From Streptomyces sp. ST2-7A (lineage in GTDB: Bacteria > Actinomycetota > Actinomycetes > Streptomycetales > Streptomycetaceae), in NCBI RefSeq assembly GCF_021390475.1, contig NZ_JAJUWS010000004.1:1-64000 (forward strand): 64,000 bases of DNA, written 5' to 3'. The position numbers were made by a program, and so were the translations under genes. Numbering within the stretch: the first letter of the stretch is position 1; each line of letters starts with the position of its first letter. The notes under the pieces were generated by a model, which saw only the letters and a list, made by a program, of their open reading frames with translations, did not search any database and was not told the origin of the DNA. This document shows positions 16,597 to 24,841 of this stretch, piece by piece.

Positions 16597-16914
16597 TCAC
16601 TTCCCGGCGTCCCCGCGTCGACGCCGGAACCAACCGGCGATGCCGCGGCGGGGCTTGCGCGGTTCGCGCTCCTTCTTCGCCTTCTTCGCCTTCTTCCCGC
16701 GACCCGGGGCGGTGCTGTGGATCCATCCGGCCGGCGGCTCGTCGGAACGCCATGGCTGGGGGTCGGGGGCGTTCTCCCGCCAGCGCTCGGAGAGCATCCG
16801 GGTGCGGGCCGTCGGCTCGTTCACCCGGGCCTCCTTGACGAAACTCTCGTCCAGGACCAACTCGTCCCACTCGTCCCGGCGGCCCCGCTCCTCGCCGTGT
16901 GGCTCCGTCCCCAT
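16597..16914 (-). CDS. small hypothetical protein with basic C terminus
   Basis: 105 residues from ATG 16914, with GGGAGG 6 bp upstream; longer starts lack a ribosome site. The N-terminal half is acidic and helical (WDELVLDESFVKEARVNEP, then ARTRMLSERWRE). The C-terminal third is a lysine/arginine-rich tail (GKKAKKAKKEREPRKPRRG, ending WFRRRRGDAGK). No membrane segment or known domain is seen. The tail could bind nucleic acid or acidic lipids. It lies upstream of, and co-directional with, nothing nearby: the GH95 gene at 17119-19485 is on the same strand and ends ~205 bp away. Confidence 0.55.
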   Translation of the reverse strand: MGTEPHGEERGRRDEWDELVLDESFVKEARVNEPTARTRMLSERWRENAPDPQPWRSDEPPAGWIHSTAPGRGKKAKKAKKEREPRKPRRGIAGWFRRRRGDAGK

Positions 16915-17118
16915 GACCTGCCTCCCGTCAGCTCCGGTGTGCGGCACCGTCACCGGTTGAACGCCCGGGGCGACCCCCGGTTCCGGGGTCGTCGGGCGCG
17001 GGCACCGCCGATCGCGGGCCGTTCCCACCCGTCGTGTCGTGCGTATTCCCGCCACCGTAACGGACACACGTCACGGAAGGGTCGCCCCGGCGTCGGGCGT
17101 CCGGGGACGAGGCGGGAA

Positions 17119-19485
17119 TCATTCGGCCGGTCGCAGATCCACCACGTCGCCGATCCCGGTCGCCACCACGGTCACCACCGTGCCGTCCTCCTCCGGGGCG
17201 CCGACCCGGGCGGCCCCGACGCGGTCGGCGGCGCTCCCGGCGTCCCCGGGGGCCGGCCGCAGGGCACCGGCCCAGCGGACCCGCAGCGTGCCGCCGAGCC
17301 GGGAGACGATCCGGGCCCGCACGAGGCGCCCGGCCTCCCACTCCACCGACACCTCGAAGCCACCGCGCGCCAGCAGCCCGCGCACCCGACCCGAGGGCAG
17401 GGCGGGCGGCAGAGCCGGCAACAGGTGCACCTCGCCCTCGTGCGACCGGACCAGCCACTCGGTGATGCCCGCCACCGCTCCGAAGTTGCCGTCGATCTGG
17501 AACGGCGGGTGCAGGTCGAACAGGTTGGGCGCGGTGCGTTCCGGGGTGAGCTGGTCGCCCAACAACTTCCAGGAACGGGCCCCCTCGCCCAGCCGGGCCC
17601 AGAAGTTGATCTTCCAGGCGAGCGACCAGCCGGTGCCGGCGTCCCCCCGGCCCTCCAGGGTGCGTCGGGCGGCGGCCAGCAACTCCGGGGTCCGGCGGGT
17701 GATCCGCGCCCCCGGGTGGAGGCCGTACAGGTGGGAGACGTGGCGGTGGTCCTGCTCCGGGGCGAGGGCATCCCAGTCCTCCCGCCACTCCCGCAACCGA
17801 CCGTCGGAGCCCACCCGCATCGGGGCCAGTCGCCCGCGGGCCGCGATCGCCTCCGCCCGCAGTCCCGGCTCCTCGTCCAGCAGCTCCCCGCACTCCACCA
17901 CCGCGTCGAAGAGATCGGCGAGGATCTGGTTGTCCATGGTGGGGCCCGCGCACAGTGAGCCGCCGGGGCCCGGGTGGTGGGCGTTCTCCGGCGAGATCGA
18001 GGGACAGGTCACCAACTCCCCGGTCGTCGGATCGGTGACCAGGGAGTCGAGGAAGAAGCGGGCCGCGCCGGCGAGTACCGGGAAGCGCCGGCGCAGGGCC
18101 CCGGTGTCCCCGGTGAAGCGGTGGTGCTCCCGGATGGACAGTGCCAACCAGGCGCCCCCGGTGGGCCACATGCCCCAGAACGCGCCGTCCACGGGGGCGG
18201 TGCCGCGCCACGCGTCGACGTTGTGGTGCGCCACCCAGCCACGCGCCCCGTAGGTCTCCCGGGCGGTACGGGCGCCGGTCACCGACAGGTCGGCCAGCAG
18301 GTCGAACAACGGCTCCCAGCACTCGATGAGGTTGGCCGGTCCGGCCGGCCAGTAGTTCATCTCGGTGTTGATGTTGATGGTGTACTTGCAGCCCCACGGG
18401 GGGTCGGTCAGGTCGTTCCACAGCCCTTGCAGGTTGGCCGGCTGGCAGCCGGGTCGGGAGCAGGCGATCAGCAGGTAGCGGCCGTAGTCGAAATACAGGG
18501 CGGCCAGCTGCGGATCCCCGCCCTCGGCGAACCGTGCCACCCGTTCGTCGGTCGGCAGCAGACCGGCGGGGGAGACCGGCAGCTCGAACGCCACCCGTCC
18601 GAAGAGGGCGCGGTGATCGGCGAGGTGACGCTCCCGCAGGTCCTCGTGGGACCGTTGGGCCGCGGCCCGCAGATCCTCCTCCGCGGCGGCCGTCGGATCG
18701 CCGTCCGCGTCCCGCCAGGAGCGGTACCCCGTCCGAACGGTGACCAGGAGGGTCGCCGCGTCCGCGCCGACGATCCGCAGCACCCCGCCGGCGGACTCCG
18801 TCGACCCGCCCTCGGTCAGGGCCCGCGCCAGCACCCGGAACCGCACCCGGCCGGGAACGCCCTCGGCGTCCCCGCCCCGGCCGTCCAGGGCGATGGTGTC
18901 CGGGGCGGGGGAGCAGACCCCGGTGGTGAGCGGACCGTCGGCGCGGGCGGTCAGGGAGATCGCGCCGGGGCGGTCGGCGGTCAGCCGCATCACGATCACC
19001 CCGTCGGGGGCGGAGGCGAAGGTCTCCCGGCGGTACCGCACGCCGTCGCGCGCGTACTCCACGGTGTGCAGCGCGCTGCGGGGATCGAGGAAGCGACGGT
19101 ACCCCTCCACCGGACCGCCGCCGGGCAGGGCCAGCCGCAGGCTGCCGGCGGTCTGGTAGGGCGGCTGCCGAACCGGTACCCCCATCAGATCCTCGTCCAC
19201 GACGCGCTGCGCCGCGTCCCATTCCCCGGACAGGATCAGGCGGCGGACCTCCGGCAGCGCGGCGGCGGCCCGCGGATTGTCGAAGACGTGCGGACCACCG
19301 GCCCACAGGGTGTCCTCGTTGAGTTGGAGTTCCTCCTCCTCGACGCCGCCGTGGACCATCGCCCCGAGCCGGCCGTTGCCGATGGGCAGGGCGCGCAACC
19401 ACTCGTCGGCGGGGGCGGGATACCACAACAGGTGCGGGGCGTCCTCGGGGGCCGCTGCGGACGGGGCGGGGGGCACGGGCGGCAT
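17119..19485 (-). CDS. GH95-family alpha-L-fucosidase
   Basis: 788 residues. GH95 enzymes hydrolyse terminal alpha-1,2-L-fucosyl (sometimes galactosyl) residues with inversion. The N-terminal beta domain starts WYPAPADEWLRALPIGNGRLGAMVHGG. The (alpha/alpha)6 domain carries the hallmark NINTEMNYWP (base-activating asparagines), SPENAHH (acid glutamate by homology to Bifidobacterium AfcA) and HPPFQIDGNFGA (general-base aspartate). All appear intact. I used ATG 19485 with CAGGA upstream; ATG 19605 is possible. No signal peptide is obvious from 19485, so it may act in the cytoplasm on imported oligosaccharides. It stands alone without a fucose operon, though xylose and rhamnose genes elsewhere fit use of plant cell wall sugars. 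Confidence 0.9.
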   Translation of the reverse strand: MPPVPPAPSAAAPEDAPHLLWYPAPADEWLRALPIGNGRLGAMVHGGVEEEELQLNEDTLWAGGPHVFDNPRAAAALPEVRRLILSGEWDAAQRVVDEDLMGVPVRQPPYQTAGSLRLALPGGGPVEGYRRFLDPRSALHTVEYARDGVRYRRETFASAPDGVIVMRLTADRPGAISLTARADGPLTTGVCSPAPDTIALDGRGGDAEGVPGRVRFRVLARALTEGGSTESAGGVLRIVGADAATLLVTVRTGYRSWRDADGDPTAAAEEDLRAAAQRSHEDLRERHLADHRALFGRVAFELPVSPAGLLPTDERVARFAEGGDPQLAALYFDYGRYLLIACSRPGCQPANLQGLWNDLTDPPWGCKYTININTEMNYWPAGPANLIECWEPLFDLLADLSVTGARTARETYGARGWVAHHNVDAWRGTAPVDGAFWGMWPTGGAWLALSIREHHRFTGDTGALRRRFPVLAGAARFFLDSLVTDPTTGELVTCPSISPENAHHPGPGGSLCAGPTMDNQILADLFDAVVECGELLDEEPGLRAEAIAARGRLAPMRVGSDGRLREWREDWDALAPEQDHRHVSHLYGLHPGARITRRTPELLAAARRTLEGRGDAGTGWSLAWKINFWARLGEGARSWKLLGDQLTPERTAPNLFDLHPPFQIDGNFGAVAGITEWLVRSHEGEVHLLPALPPALPSGRVRGLLARGGFEVSVEWEAGRLVRARIVSRLGGTLRVRWAGALRPAPGDAGSAADRVGAARVGAPEEDGTVVTVVATGIGDVVDLRPAE

Positions 19486-19730
19486 CGGGTCCTGGCAATC
19501 TCTCGACGGGACGGCGGACGAACCGCTCACCGGGACCCGGGATCGTCGAATGTGTTCGACATCCCGGACGGCGTTCGGTTCACCGGGCATGGTGCCATGG
19601 GACATCACACCCCGGCAGGGGTGCGACCGGCTCCCGTCGGAGACGGTCGGGGTCGGACGCGCCCGGTGTCGCGCCCCCGGGGGCGGGGGTGACCGCCCCC
19701 GGGCGCCGGTGTCACGGATGGGCGACCGCC

Positions 19731-20207
19731 TCAGCCGGGTAGTCCGACCGGCCCCACGGGGCGCAGCGGCAGGTCGGCCCACACCACGTGGCCGTAGCCC
19801 GACTCGCCGGGACGAACCCCCCATGAACTCGACAGCGCGACGACCAGCACCAGTCCGCGTCCGCTCTCGTCGTCGTCGTCCGGGAGCGCGGGGGCGCGGG
19901 TGGGGCCACACCCCTCACCGGACACGGCCACCCGCAGGGCGGCGCCCAACAGGCGCAACTCGCATCCGATGAAGTGCCCCCCGGTGTGCCTGAGGGCGTT
20001 GGTGACCAGCTCGGAGACGATGAGCTGGGCGTTGTCGCGGGTCTCCCCGGAGGTGTGCCACTCCGTCAGCTGCGTCCGGACCAGCCTGCGGGCCTCGGCC
20101 GCCGCGCTGCCCACCGCGGGCAGGCGGAAACGGTGCCGCGTGCCGGACAGGGGTGGGAACGGCGTGTCGATGTGCTCTAAGGGCTGAGCCCGCGGGGAGA
20201 AAGCCAC
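19731..20207 (-). CDS. RsbW-type ATP-binding protein (HATPase), WhiJ-module partner
   Basis: About 158 residues from GTG 20207; TTG 20243 is an alternative and neither has a clear ribosome site. It is a single GHKL ATPase domain: N box ELVTNALRHTGG (Mg-binding Asn), a G1-like box replaced by VAVSGEG, G2 ESGRGLVLVVALSSSWGV. The family resembles anti-sigma factor kinases of the RsbW/SpoIIAB type, found in dozens of copies in streptomycetes. It is divergent from an XRE-DUF5753 regulator and a DUF397 gene, the classic trio of abaA/whiJ-like loci linked to development and antibiotic control. Confidence 0.8.
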   Translation of the reverse strand: MAFSPRAQPLEHIDTPFPPLSGTRHRFRLPAVGSAAAEARRLVRTQLTEWHTSGETRDNAQLIVSELVTNALRHTGGHFIGCELRLLGAALRVAVSGEGCGPTRAPALPDDDDESGRGLVLVVALSSSWGVRPGESGYGHVVWADLPLRPVGPVGLPG

Positions 20208-20251
20208 GTGCCTACTGTGCTGGTTGTTCCTCGCATCCGGCAAGAGGCCAG

Positions 20252-20266
20252 TCTGTAAATTACAGA
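20252..20266. promoter_or_regulatory. 15-bp inverted repeat between divergent regulatory genes
   Basis: TCTGTAA-A-TTACAGA, a perfect 7-1-7 dyad and the most AT-rich stretch nearby. It lies 45 bp upstream of GTG 20207 and 80 bp upstream of the XRE regulator, so it is a plausible autoregulatory site or part of the promoter. Confidence 0.4.
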
Positions 20267-20295
20267 ATCGTTCCTGTCACTCTGTCGGTTCGTCG

Positions 20296-20327
20296 GCCGT
20301 CATGGCAAACTTCTTTCCCATGACGGC
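20296..20327. promoter_or_regulatory. inverted repeat with 10-bp arms just upstream of the XRE regulator
   Basis: GCCGTCATGG (20296-20305) and CCATGACGGC (20318-20327) are perfect arms around a 12-bp spacer, ending 18 bp before GTG 20346. It could be an operator or a leader hairpin covering the ribosome site. Confidence 0.4.
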
Positions 20328-20345
20328 AGTTGAAGGCAGGCGGTA

Positions 20346-21215
20346 GTGCCGGGCGGGCAGACCGGAGCGGGTGCGCCCACGGCGCTGCGCCTGGTGCTGG
20401 GACGACGCCTCCACGATCTCCGGGAACAGGCCGGCCTCACCTATGAGGACGCCGCCCGAGCGCTGGACGTCACCCACGCGACGATCCGCCGCATGGAGAA
20501 GGCGCAGGTGGGCCTGAAGGTCCCCTACGTCGAGAAGCTCCTGCGGTTGTACGGCGTGCAGGACCCGCAGGAGATCGACGCCTTCCTGGGACTGGCCCGG
20601 GAGGCCAACCGTCCCGGCTGGTGGCACCGCTACCGCGACGTGCTCCCCGACTGGTTCAGCGCCTTCGTCAGTCTGGAGGCCGAGGCCGACCAGATCCGGG
20701 CCTACGAGCCGCACTACGTACCCGGCCTGCTGCAGACGGAGGGTTACGCCACCGCCGTCCTGCGCGCGGGCATGCCGCACGCCCCCCGCGAGGAGATCGA
20801 GCGCCTGGTGGCCCTGCGCGTGTCCCGGCAGGAACTGCTGGAGCGCAAGGACCCACCGCTGCTGTGGGTCGTGATGGACGAGACGGTGCTGCGCCGTCCC
20901 CTCGGCCGACCCAATGTCATGCGCGAGCAGGTGGGGCACCTCCTCGAGGTGGCCTCCCACCCCCGGGTGCGCCTGCAGGTCATGCCCTTCGCCGCCGGGC
21001 TGCACCCGGCCATGTACGGCCCCTTCCATCTGTTCCGGTTCCCCGTCCCCGAACTCTCCGACGTCGCCTGTGCGGAGAGCCTGGTGGGCGCCGCCTACTT
21101 CGATCAGCGCGACGACGTGTCGACCTTTCGGGAAGCGCTGGACCGGATGTGCGCGCAGGCCGCGCCAGTGCACCGCACCGAGGCCTTCCTCGGCGCCATT
21201 CGCAAGGAGATCTGA
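20346..21215 (+). CDS. XRE-family regulator with DUF5753 (WhiJ-like)
   Basis: 289 residues from GTG 20346, with AAGGCAGG upstream. Residues ~15-75 are the helix-turn-helix (LGRRLHDLREQAGLTYEDAARALDVTHATIRRMEK). Residues ~100-280 form the DUF5753 ligand or partner domain (YEPHYVPGLLQTEGYA, RQELLERKDPPLLWVVMDE, LQVMPFAAGLHPAMYGPFHLFRFP). This fusion is the WhiJ type; WhiJ and its paralogues are paired with small DUF397 proteins and modulate sporulation or antibiotic onset. The DUF397 gene starts 3 bp after its stop, so the two are co-translated. Confidence 0.88.
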   Translation: MPGGQTGAGAPTALRLVLGRRLHDLREQAGLTYEDAARALDVTHATIRRMEKAQVGLKVPYVEKLLRLYGVQDPQEIDAFLGLAREANRPGWWHRYRDVLPDWFSAFVSLEAEADQIRAYEPHYVPGLLQTEGYATAVLRAGMPHAPREEIERLVALRVSRQELLERKDPPLLWVVMDETVLRRPLGRPNVMREQVGHLLEVASHPRVRLQVMPFAAGLHPAMYGPFHLFRFPVPELSDVACAESLVGAAYFDQRDDVSTFREALDRMCAQAAPVHRTEAFLGAIRKEI

Positions 21216-21218
21216 ACC

Positions 21219-21464
21219 ATGGATCGCATCTACAACGGCATGCCCGCCCGTCTGCTCGGAGTGGAGGGGTGGCGCAAGCCCTGGAGCGGGGGCAACGGCG
21301 GCAGCTGTGTCGAGGCCCTGCGGCTGCGGGACGGACGGGTGGCCCTGCGCCAGTCCACCGACCCGGACGGCCCCGCCCTCATCTACACCCGCCACGAGAT
21401 CGAGACCTTCATCGAGGGCGTCAAGTCCGGCGAGGCCGATTTCCTGCTCCCGCACACCGTCTGA
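21219..21464 (+). CDS. DUF397 protein, partner of the WhiJ-like regulator
   Basis: 81 residues, the normal size. Family features are WRKPWSGGNGGSCVEA and GRVALRQSTDPDGPALIYTRHEIETFIEGVKSG, as in DUF397 proteins. These small proteins are thought to bind the DUF5753 domain of the adjacent regulator and relieve or alter DNA binding, which makes the pair resemble a toxin-antitoxin arrangement. No direct function can be read from the sequence. It sits immediately behind the regulator with a 3-bp gap. Confidence 0.9.
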   Translation: MDRIYNGMPARLLGVEGWRKPWSGGNGGSCVEALRLRDGRVALRQSTDPDGPALIYTRHEIETFIEGVKSGEADFLLPHTV

Positions 21465-21609
21465 TCCCCTCCCCGGGACCGCCCGTCCGGCGCGGCCGCC
21501 CGGGGCCGGCGCGGCACCGCGCTCCCACCGCCCGGCGTCCCGGCCCGTACCCGGACCGGGACGCCGTACCCATCGGGTTCCACACTCACCGCTACGGAGG
21601 AACACCCCC

Positions 21610-22413
21610 GTGACCGACCAGGGCTTCACCCCGGACTCGATCGACACCAGCAAGCCGCATCCGGCGCGCATGTACGACTACTACCTGGGTGGCCAGGACA
21701 ACTACGAGGTGGACCGTGCCGCCGCCGAGCGGATGATGGCCCTCACCCCGGACGTGCGGATCAGCGCCCGGGCCAACCGCGCCTTCCTGCAGCGGGTGGT
21801 GCGTTCCCTCGCCGAGGCGGGCGTGGACCAGTTCATCGACGTCGGCACCGGCATCCCCACCTCGCCCAACACCCATGAGATCGCCCGGGCGATCAACCCC
21901 GGGGCGCGGGTGGCCTATGTCGACAACGACCCGATCGTGTCGGTCTACGCCGGAGCCAAGCTCACCAACGCCGCCGACACCGGCTTCTTCCTCGGCGACC
22001 TGCGCGACCCCGAGTCCGTGATCGAGCACGCCGAACTGCGCGACCTGATCGACTTCGACCGTCCCGTCGCCCTGATGCTGGTGTCGGTGATGCACTTCGT
22101 GGACGACGACGCGGACCCGGCGGGCATCATCGCCGCCCTCACCGGGCCGCTGGCCCCCGGCAGTCGTCTGGTCATCAGCCACGCCACCGCGGACTTCCAC
22201 AGTGCCGACATATCGGAGGAGGGCGCCGCGATCTACCGGCAGGCCACCGCGCGGCTCTCGCTGCGCTCCCGCGAGCAGATCCTGCCGCTCTTCGGGGAGT
22301 TCGAACCCGAGGAGCCGGGTCTGGTCCAGACCCCGTTCTGGCGGCCCACCGGCGAGGTGCCCGCCGAGCAGCGCTCGGTCGCCTCCTACGCGGGTGTCGG
22401 CGTCCGGAACTGA
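21610..22413 (+). CDS. SAM-dependent methyltransferase of the SAV2177/DUF574 type
   Basis: 267 residues from GTG 21610 with GGAGGA 10 bp upstream. The N terminus IDTSKPHPARMYDYYLGGQDNYEVDR is the family signature. It is followed by the SAM-binding loop FIDVGTGIPTSPN and the acidic residue in VAYVDNDPIV. These proteins are abundant in streptomycetes, often near XRE/DUF397 genes, and their substrates are unknown. The gene lies 145 bp after DUF397 and its 3' end overlaps the opposing STM4011-like gene by 28 bp. Confidence 0.88.
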   Translation: MTDQGFTPDSIDTSKPHPARMYDYYLGGQDNYEVDRAAAERMMALTPDVRISARANRAFLQRVVRSLAEAGVDQFIDVGTGIPTSPNTHEIARAINPGARVAYVDNDPIVSVYAGAKLTNAADTGFFLGDLRDPESVIEHAELRDLIDFDRPVALMLVSVMHFVDDDADPAGIIAALTGPLAPGSRLVISHATADFHSADISEEGAAIYRQATARLSLRSREQILPLFGEFEPEEPGLVQTPFWRPTGEVPAEQRSVASYAGVGVRN

Positions 22414-23387
22414 CCGGGGGCTCCCCCGGGGGGCGGGCCCGGCCAACCGGCCGGGATCCGCTCCGGCACGCCGCCGTCGAAGAGCGCGTACAGCGGCAGC
22501 GTCCGCAGGTGGACGTAGCCGATGTGGCAGTCGCACAGCGCCCGCGGGCAGCCCCGCGGGCGCAGGGCCGACGCGAAGGAGCCGTCGTAGAGGTTCCCCA
22601 GCGGTGTGTCCACGAAGTGGCAGCGGCGCACCGTGCCGTCCCCGGAGACCGAGATCACGCTCTCACCGGTGCGGCACGGCGCGCCGGCGGAGGGGTGCGG
22701 CGCCCGGCTCCACTCGAAGTACGGGTCGATCGCGGACCATCGGGCCGCCTCCGCGTCGGTGTACTCCCGGCCCTCGGCGGCGTTCACCCACAGGTACACC
22801 TCCGGGGCCAGGTCGGCCCGCAGCCGGCGTGCCCCCTCCAGGTGATCGGGCAATCCCACCACGCCGACGCTGTAGCGGATCCCGAGCCCGTCCAACTCGC
22901 GGCACCGGGCCAGGAACCGGTCCCGGTCGGTCTGCCCGGGGTGATAGGTGCACCACAGGGCGGCCTTCTCCCGATCGGCCTCCGCCAGCCAACCGGTCCG
23001 TCCGCCCAGGTTGGTCTGGATCGCCACCCGCCGCACCTGCGGCAGCCGGCTCAGCTCCACGATCGCCCGCCGGTACCAGGAACGCACCAGCCCCTCGCCC
23101 CAGGGGGTGAACAGCACCGAGAGGCGGTCGCCGGTCCGCCCCGCGACCCAGGAGACGAACCGTCCCAGCGCCTCGCGATCGGCCCGCAGGGTCCCGGGGG
23201 TGTCGCGCCGCTTGGCGAAGGGGCAGTAGGGACAGTCGTAGTCGCAGGAGGCCAGCGGTCCCCGGTACAGGATCGTCAGCTCCGGCAGCGGGCCGGGCTC
23301 CCCGCCGGTCGGGGAAGGGGCGGTCGGTGGCGGGCCGATCGTCACGGGCACCGGGCCCGGACCGCCGACGGGATCCATCGGTGTCAT
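22386..23387 (-). CDS. STM4011-family radical SAM protein
   Basis: 333 residues from ATG 23387, overlapping the STM4012-like stop as ATGA. The radical SAM cluster ligands are in SCDYDCPYCPFAKRRD (CxxxCxxC, ~residue 40). Later motifs are TPWGEGLVRSWYRRAI, AIQTNLGG, ALWCTYHPGQT and CHFVDTPLGNLYDG. A C-terminal cysteine group (CPRALCDCHIGYVHL) may bind an auxiliary iron-sulfur cluster. I recognise the family named after Salmonella STM4011, whose reaction is unknown. It is the last gene of the five-gene operon, and its end overlaps the convergent methyltransferase gene. The first ~25 residues are Pro/Gly-rich. Confidence 0.85.
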   Translation of the reverse strand: MTPMDPVGGPGPVPVTIGPPPTAPSPTGGEPGPLPELTILYRGPLASCDYDCPYCPFAKRRDTPGTLRADREALGRFVSWVAGRTGDRLSVLFTPWGEGLVRSWYRRAIVELSRLPQVRRVAIQTNLGGRTGWLAEADREKAALWCTYHPGQTDRDRFLARCRELDGLGIRYSVGVVGLPDHLEGARRLRADLAPEVYLWVNAAEGREYTDAEAARWSAIDPYFEWSRAPHPSAGAPCRTGESVISVSGDGTVRRCHFVDTPLGNLYDGSFASALRPRGCPRALCDCHIGYVHLRTLPLYALFDGGVPERIPAGWPGPPPGGAPGQFRTPTPA

Positions 23388-24841
23388 CGGGGCAGGTACT
23401 CCTCCATCGAGGCCCGTACCGCGGGCGAGAAGAAGAGCGGACCCACGGCGTCGGAGTGCGCCAGACCCTCGGCCGAGAGCCGCAGGCGGGACCCCGCGGG
23501 GTCCCGCGACAACCATCCCCGTGCCCCCAGCACCGCCATCTCGGTGGGGAAGTGCTCGCCGGGCGGGGCACCGAACCGCGCCGCGTACCCGACCGACTCC
23601 ATCCCCTCCACCTGCAACAGCGACTGCAGCAGGAACCGGCGCCGACTCTCGTCGGTGTCCATCCGGCGTCCGTGCCGGGCCACCGCGAAGTCCGCCCGCG
23701 AACCGGCGACGTAGTCGTCGATCAACCCCCGCACCCGGGGCGCGGCCACCGCGTAGTCGAAGGAGTAGTGCAACGACGAGGTGTAGGACCGGGCCCCGCA
23801 TCCCAGCCCCACCATGCCGTCCGCCTGGCAGGAGTAGTCCCCGGCGCCGTCGGTCGGGGCGTCGATCCGACGGAACATCCGCATGGACACCTGCTCGTAC
23901 CCCTCACCGATCAGGAACTCCACCGCCTCCCGGTACCGTGCCATCCGGTGCGTGTCGAACTCCCGACCGGCCGCCGCCGGGTCGTGACGCGCCAACCCGG
24001 TCAGGGGGCGCCGGTACAGGGGGTACAGGTACAGCTCCTCGGGCCGCCATCCCAGCGCCGTGCGCAGCGAGTGACGCCAACTGTCGGTGGTCTGGCCGGG
24101 TATGCCGTAGATGAGGTCGATGTTGAGCACCGGGAACCCGATCGATCGCACCCGGTCCAGGGCGGCGTCCACCACCTCCCGTCGCTGGGGGCGCACCGCC
24201 GCCCGGGCCTCCTCCTCCACGAAGCTCTGCACCCCGATGCTGACGCGGTCGGTGCCCCGCTCCGCGAGCACCCGCAACCGGTCGGTGGTCGCGGTGTCGG
24301 GTGAGGTCTCCACCGACAGGGGGACCGCCCGGGTGTCCACCCCCATCCGGAGCTCCACGATGTCGAACAGCCGCTCGAGCTCGCCGGCGGTCAGGAAGGT
24401 CGGCGTCCCGCCACCGATCGCGGCCGTCGCGAAACGGCCCCCGTCGCCCAGGGCCTCCCGGACCGCGTCGGCCTCCCGGGCCAGGGCGTCCAGATAGGCG
24501 GTGGTCAGCCCCTCGGGGGCGCCCACCCGGGTGAAGAGGTTGCAGAATCCGCAGCGCACCCCGCAGAAGGGGATGTGGGCGTAGAAGGAGAGCGCCCCGA
24601 CCTCCTCGCCGTTCCACACCTCGCGCAGCGGCAGGGGAGGATTCAACGGCCGGTAGGCGGTTTTGTGCGGGTAGGCGTAGACGTACTGTCGGTAGGGACT
24701 CCCCTCGGCGCCCATTTCCCCGTCCGGGACGGGGACGACCGGTGACGGGACGACGAGCGGGAGGAGCCGTGCGGCGGACGCGGGGGCGGACGGCGAGGAG
24801 GGTGGGGACGCCGGCGGGGGGAACGGGGACGGGCGGTTCAT
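23384..24841 (-). CDS. STM4012-family radical SAM protein (HemN/HemW-like)
   Basis: 485 residues from ATG 24841, overlapping the upstream stop as ATGA. After a Pro/Ser-rich leader comes YAHIPFCGVRCGFCNLF, a CxxxCxxC cluster with the HemN/HemW context. IGGGTPTFL, SVETSPDTAT, SIGVQSF and IDLIYGIPGQT follow, all typical of the oxygen-independent coproporphyrinogen oxidase superfamily. The C-terminal half departs from HemW (SCQADGMVGLGCGARSYTS). The family name comes from Salmonella STM4012; the reaction is unknown. Having two distinct radical SAM enzymes in one operon suggests successive difficult C-H or methylation-type steps on one substrate. Confidence 0.87.
   Translation of the reverse strand: MNRPSPFPPPASPPSSPSAPASAARLLPLVVPSPVVPVPDGEMGAEGSPYRQYVYAYPHKTAYRPLNPPLPLREVWNGEEVGALSFYAHIPFCGVRCGFCNLFTRVGAPEGLTTAYLDALAREADAVREALGDGGRFATAAIGGGTPTFLTAGELERLFDIVELRMGVDTRAVPLSVETSPDTATTDRLRVLAERGTDRVSIGVQSFVEEEARAAVRPQRREVVDAALDRVRSIGFPVLNIDLIYGIPGQTTDSWRHSLRTALGWRPEELYLYPLYRRPLTGLARHDPAAAGREFDTHRMARYREAVEFLIGEGYEQVSMRMFRRIDAPTDGAGDYSCQADGMVGLGCGARSYTSSLHYSFDYAVAAPRVRGLIDDYVAGSRADFAVARHGRRMDTDESRRRFLLQSLLQVEGMESVGYAARFGAPPGEHFPTEMAVLGARGWLSRDPAGSRLRLSAEGLAHSDAVGPLFFSPAVRASMEEYLPR

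Noticed and set aside
16928..19498. An 856-residue minus-strand frame over the GH95 region.
   Set aside because: It is in a shifted frame relative to GH95, whose catalytic motifs are intact in the other frame.
23384..24841. Annotation of the second radical SAM gene as coproporphyrinogen oxidase HemN or HemW.
   Set aside because: The N-terminal half fits, but the C-terminal half and the operon context match the STM4012 family, so a heme role is not supported.
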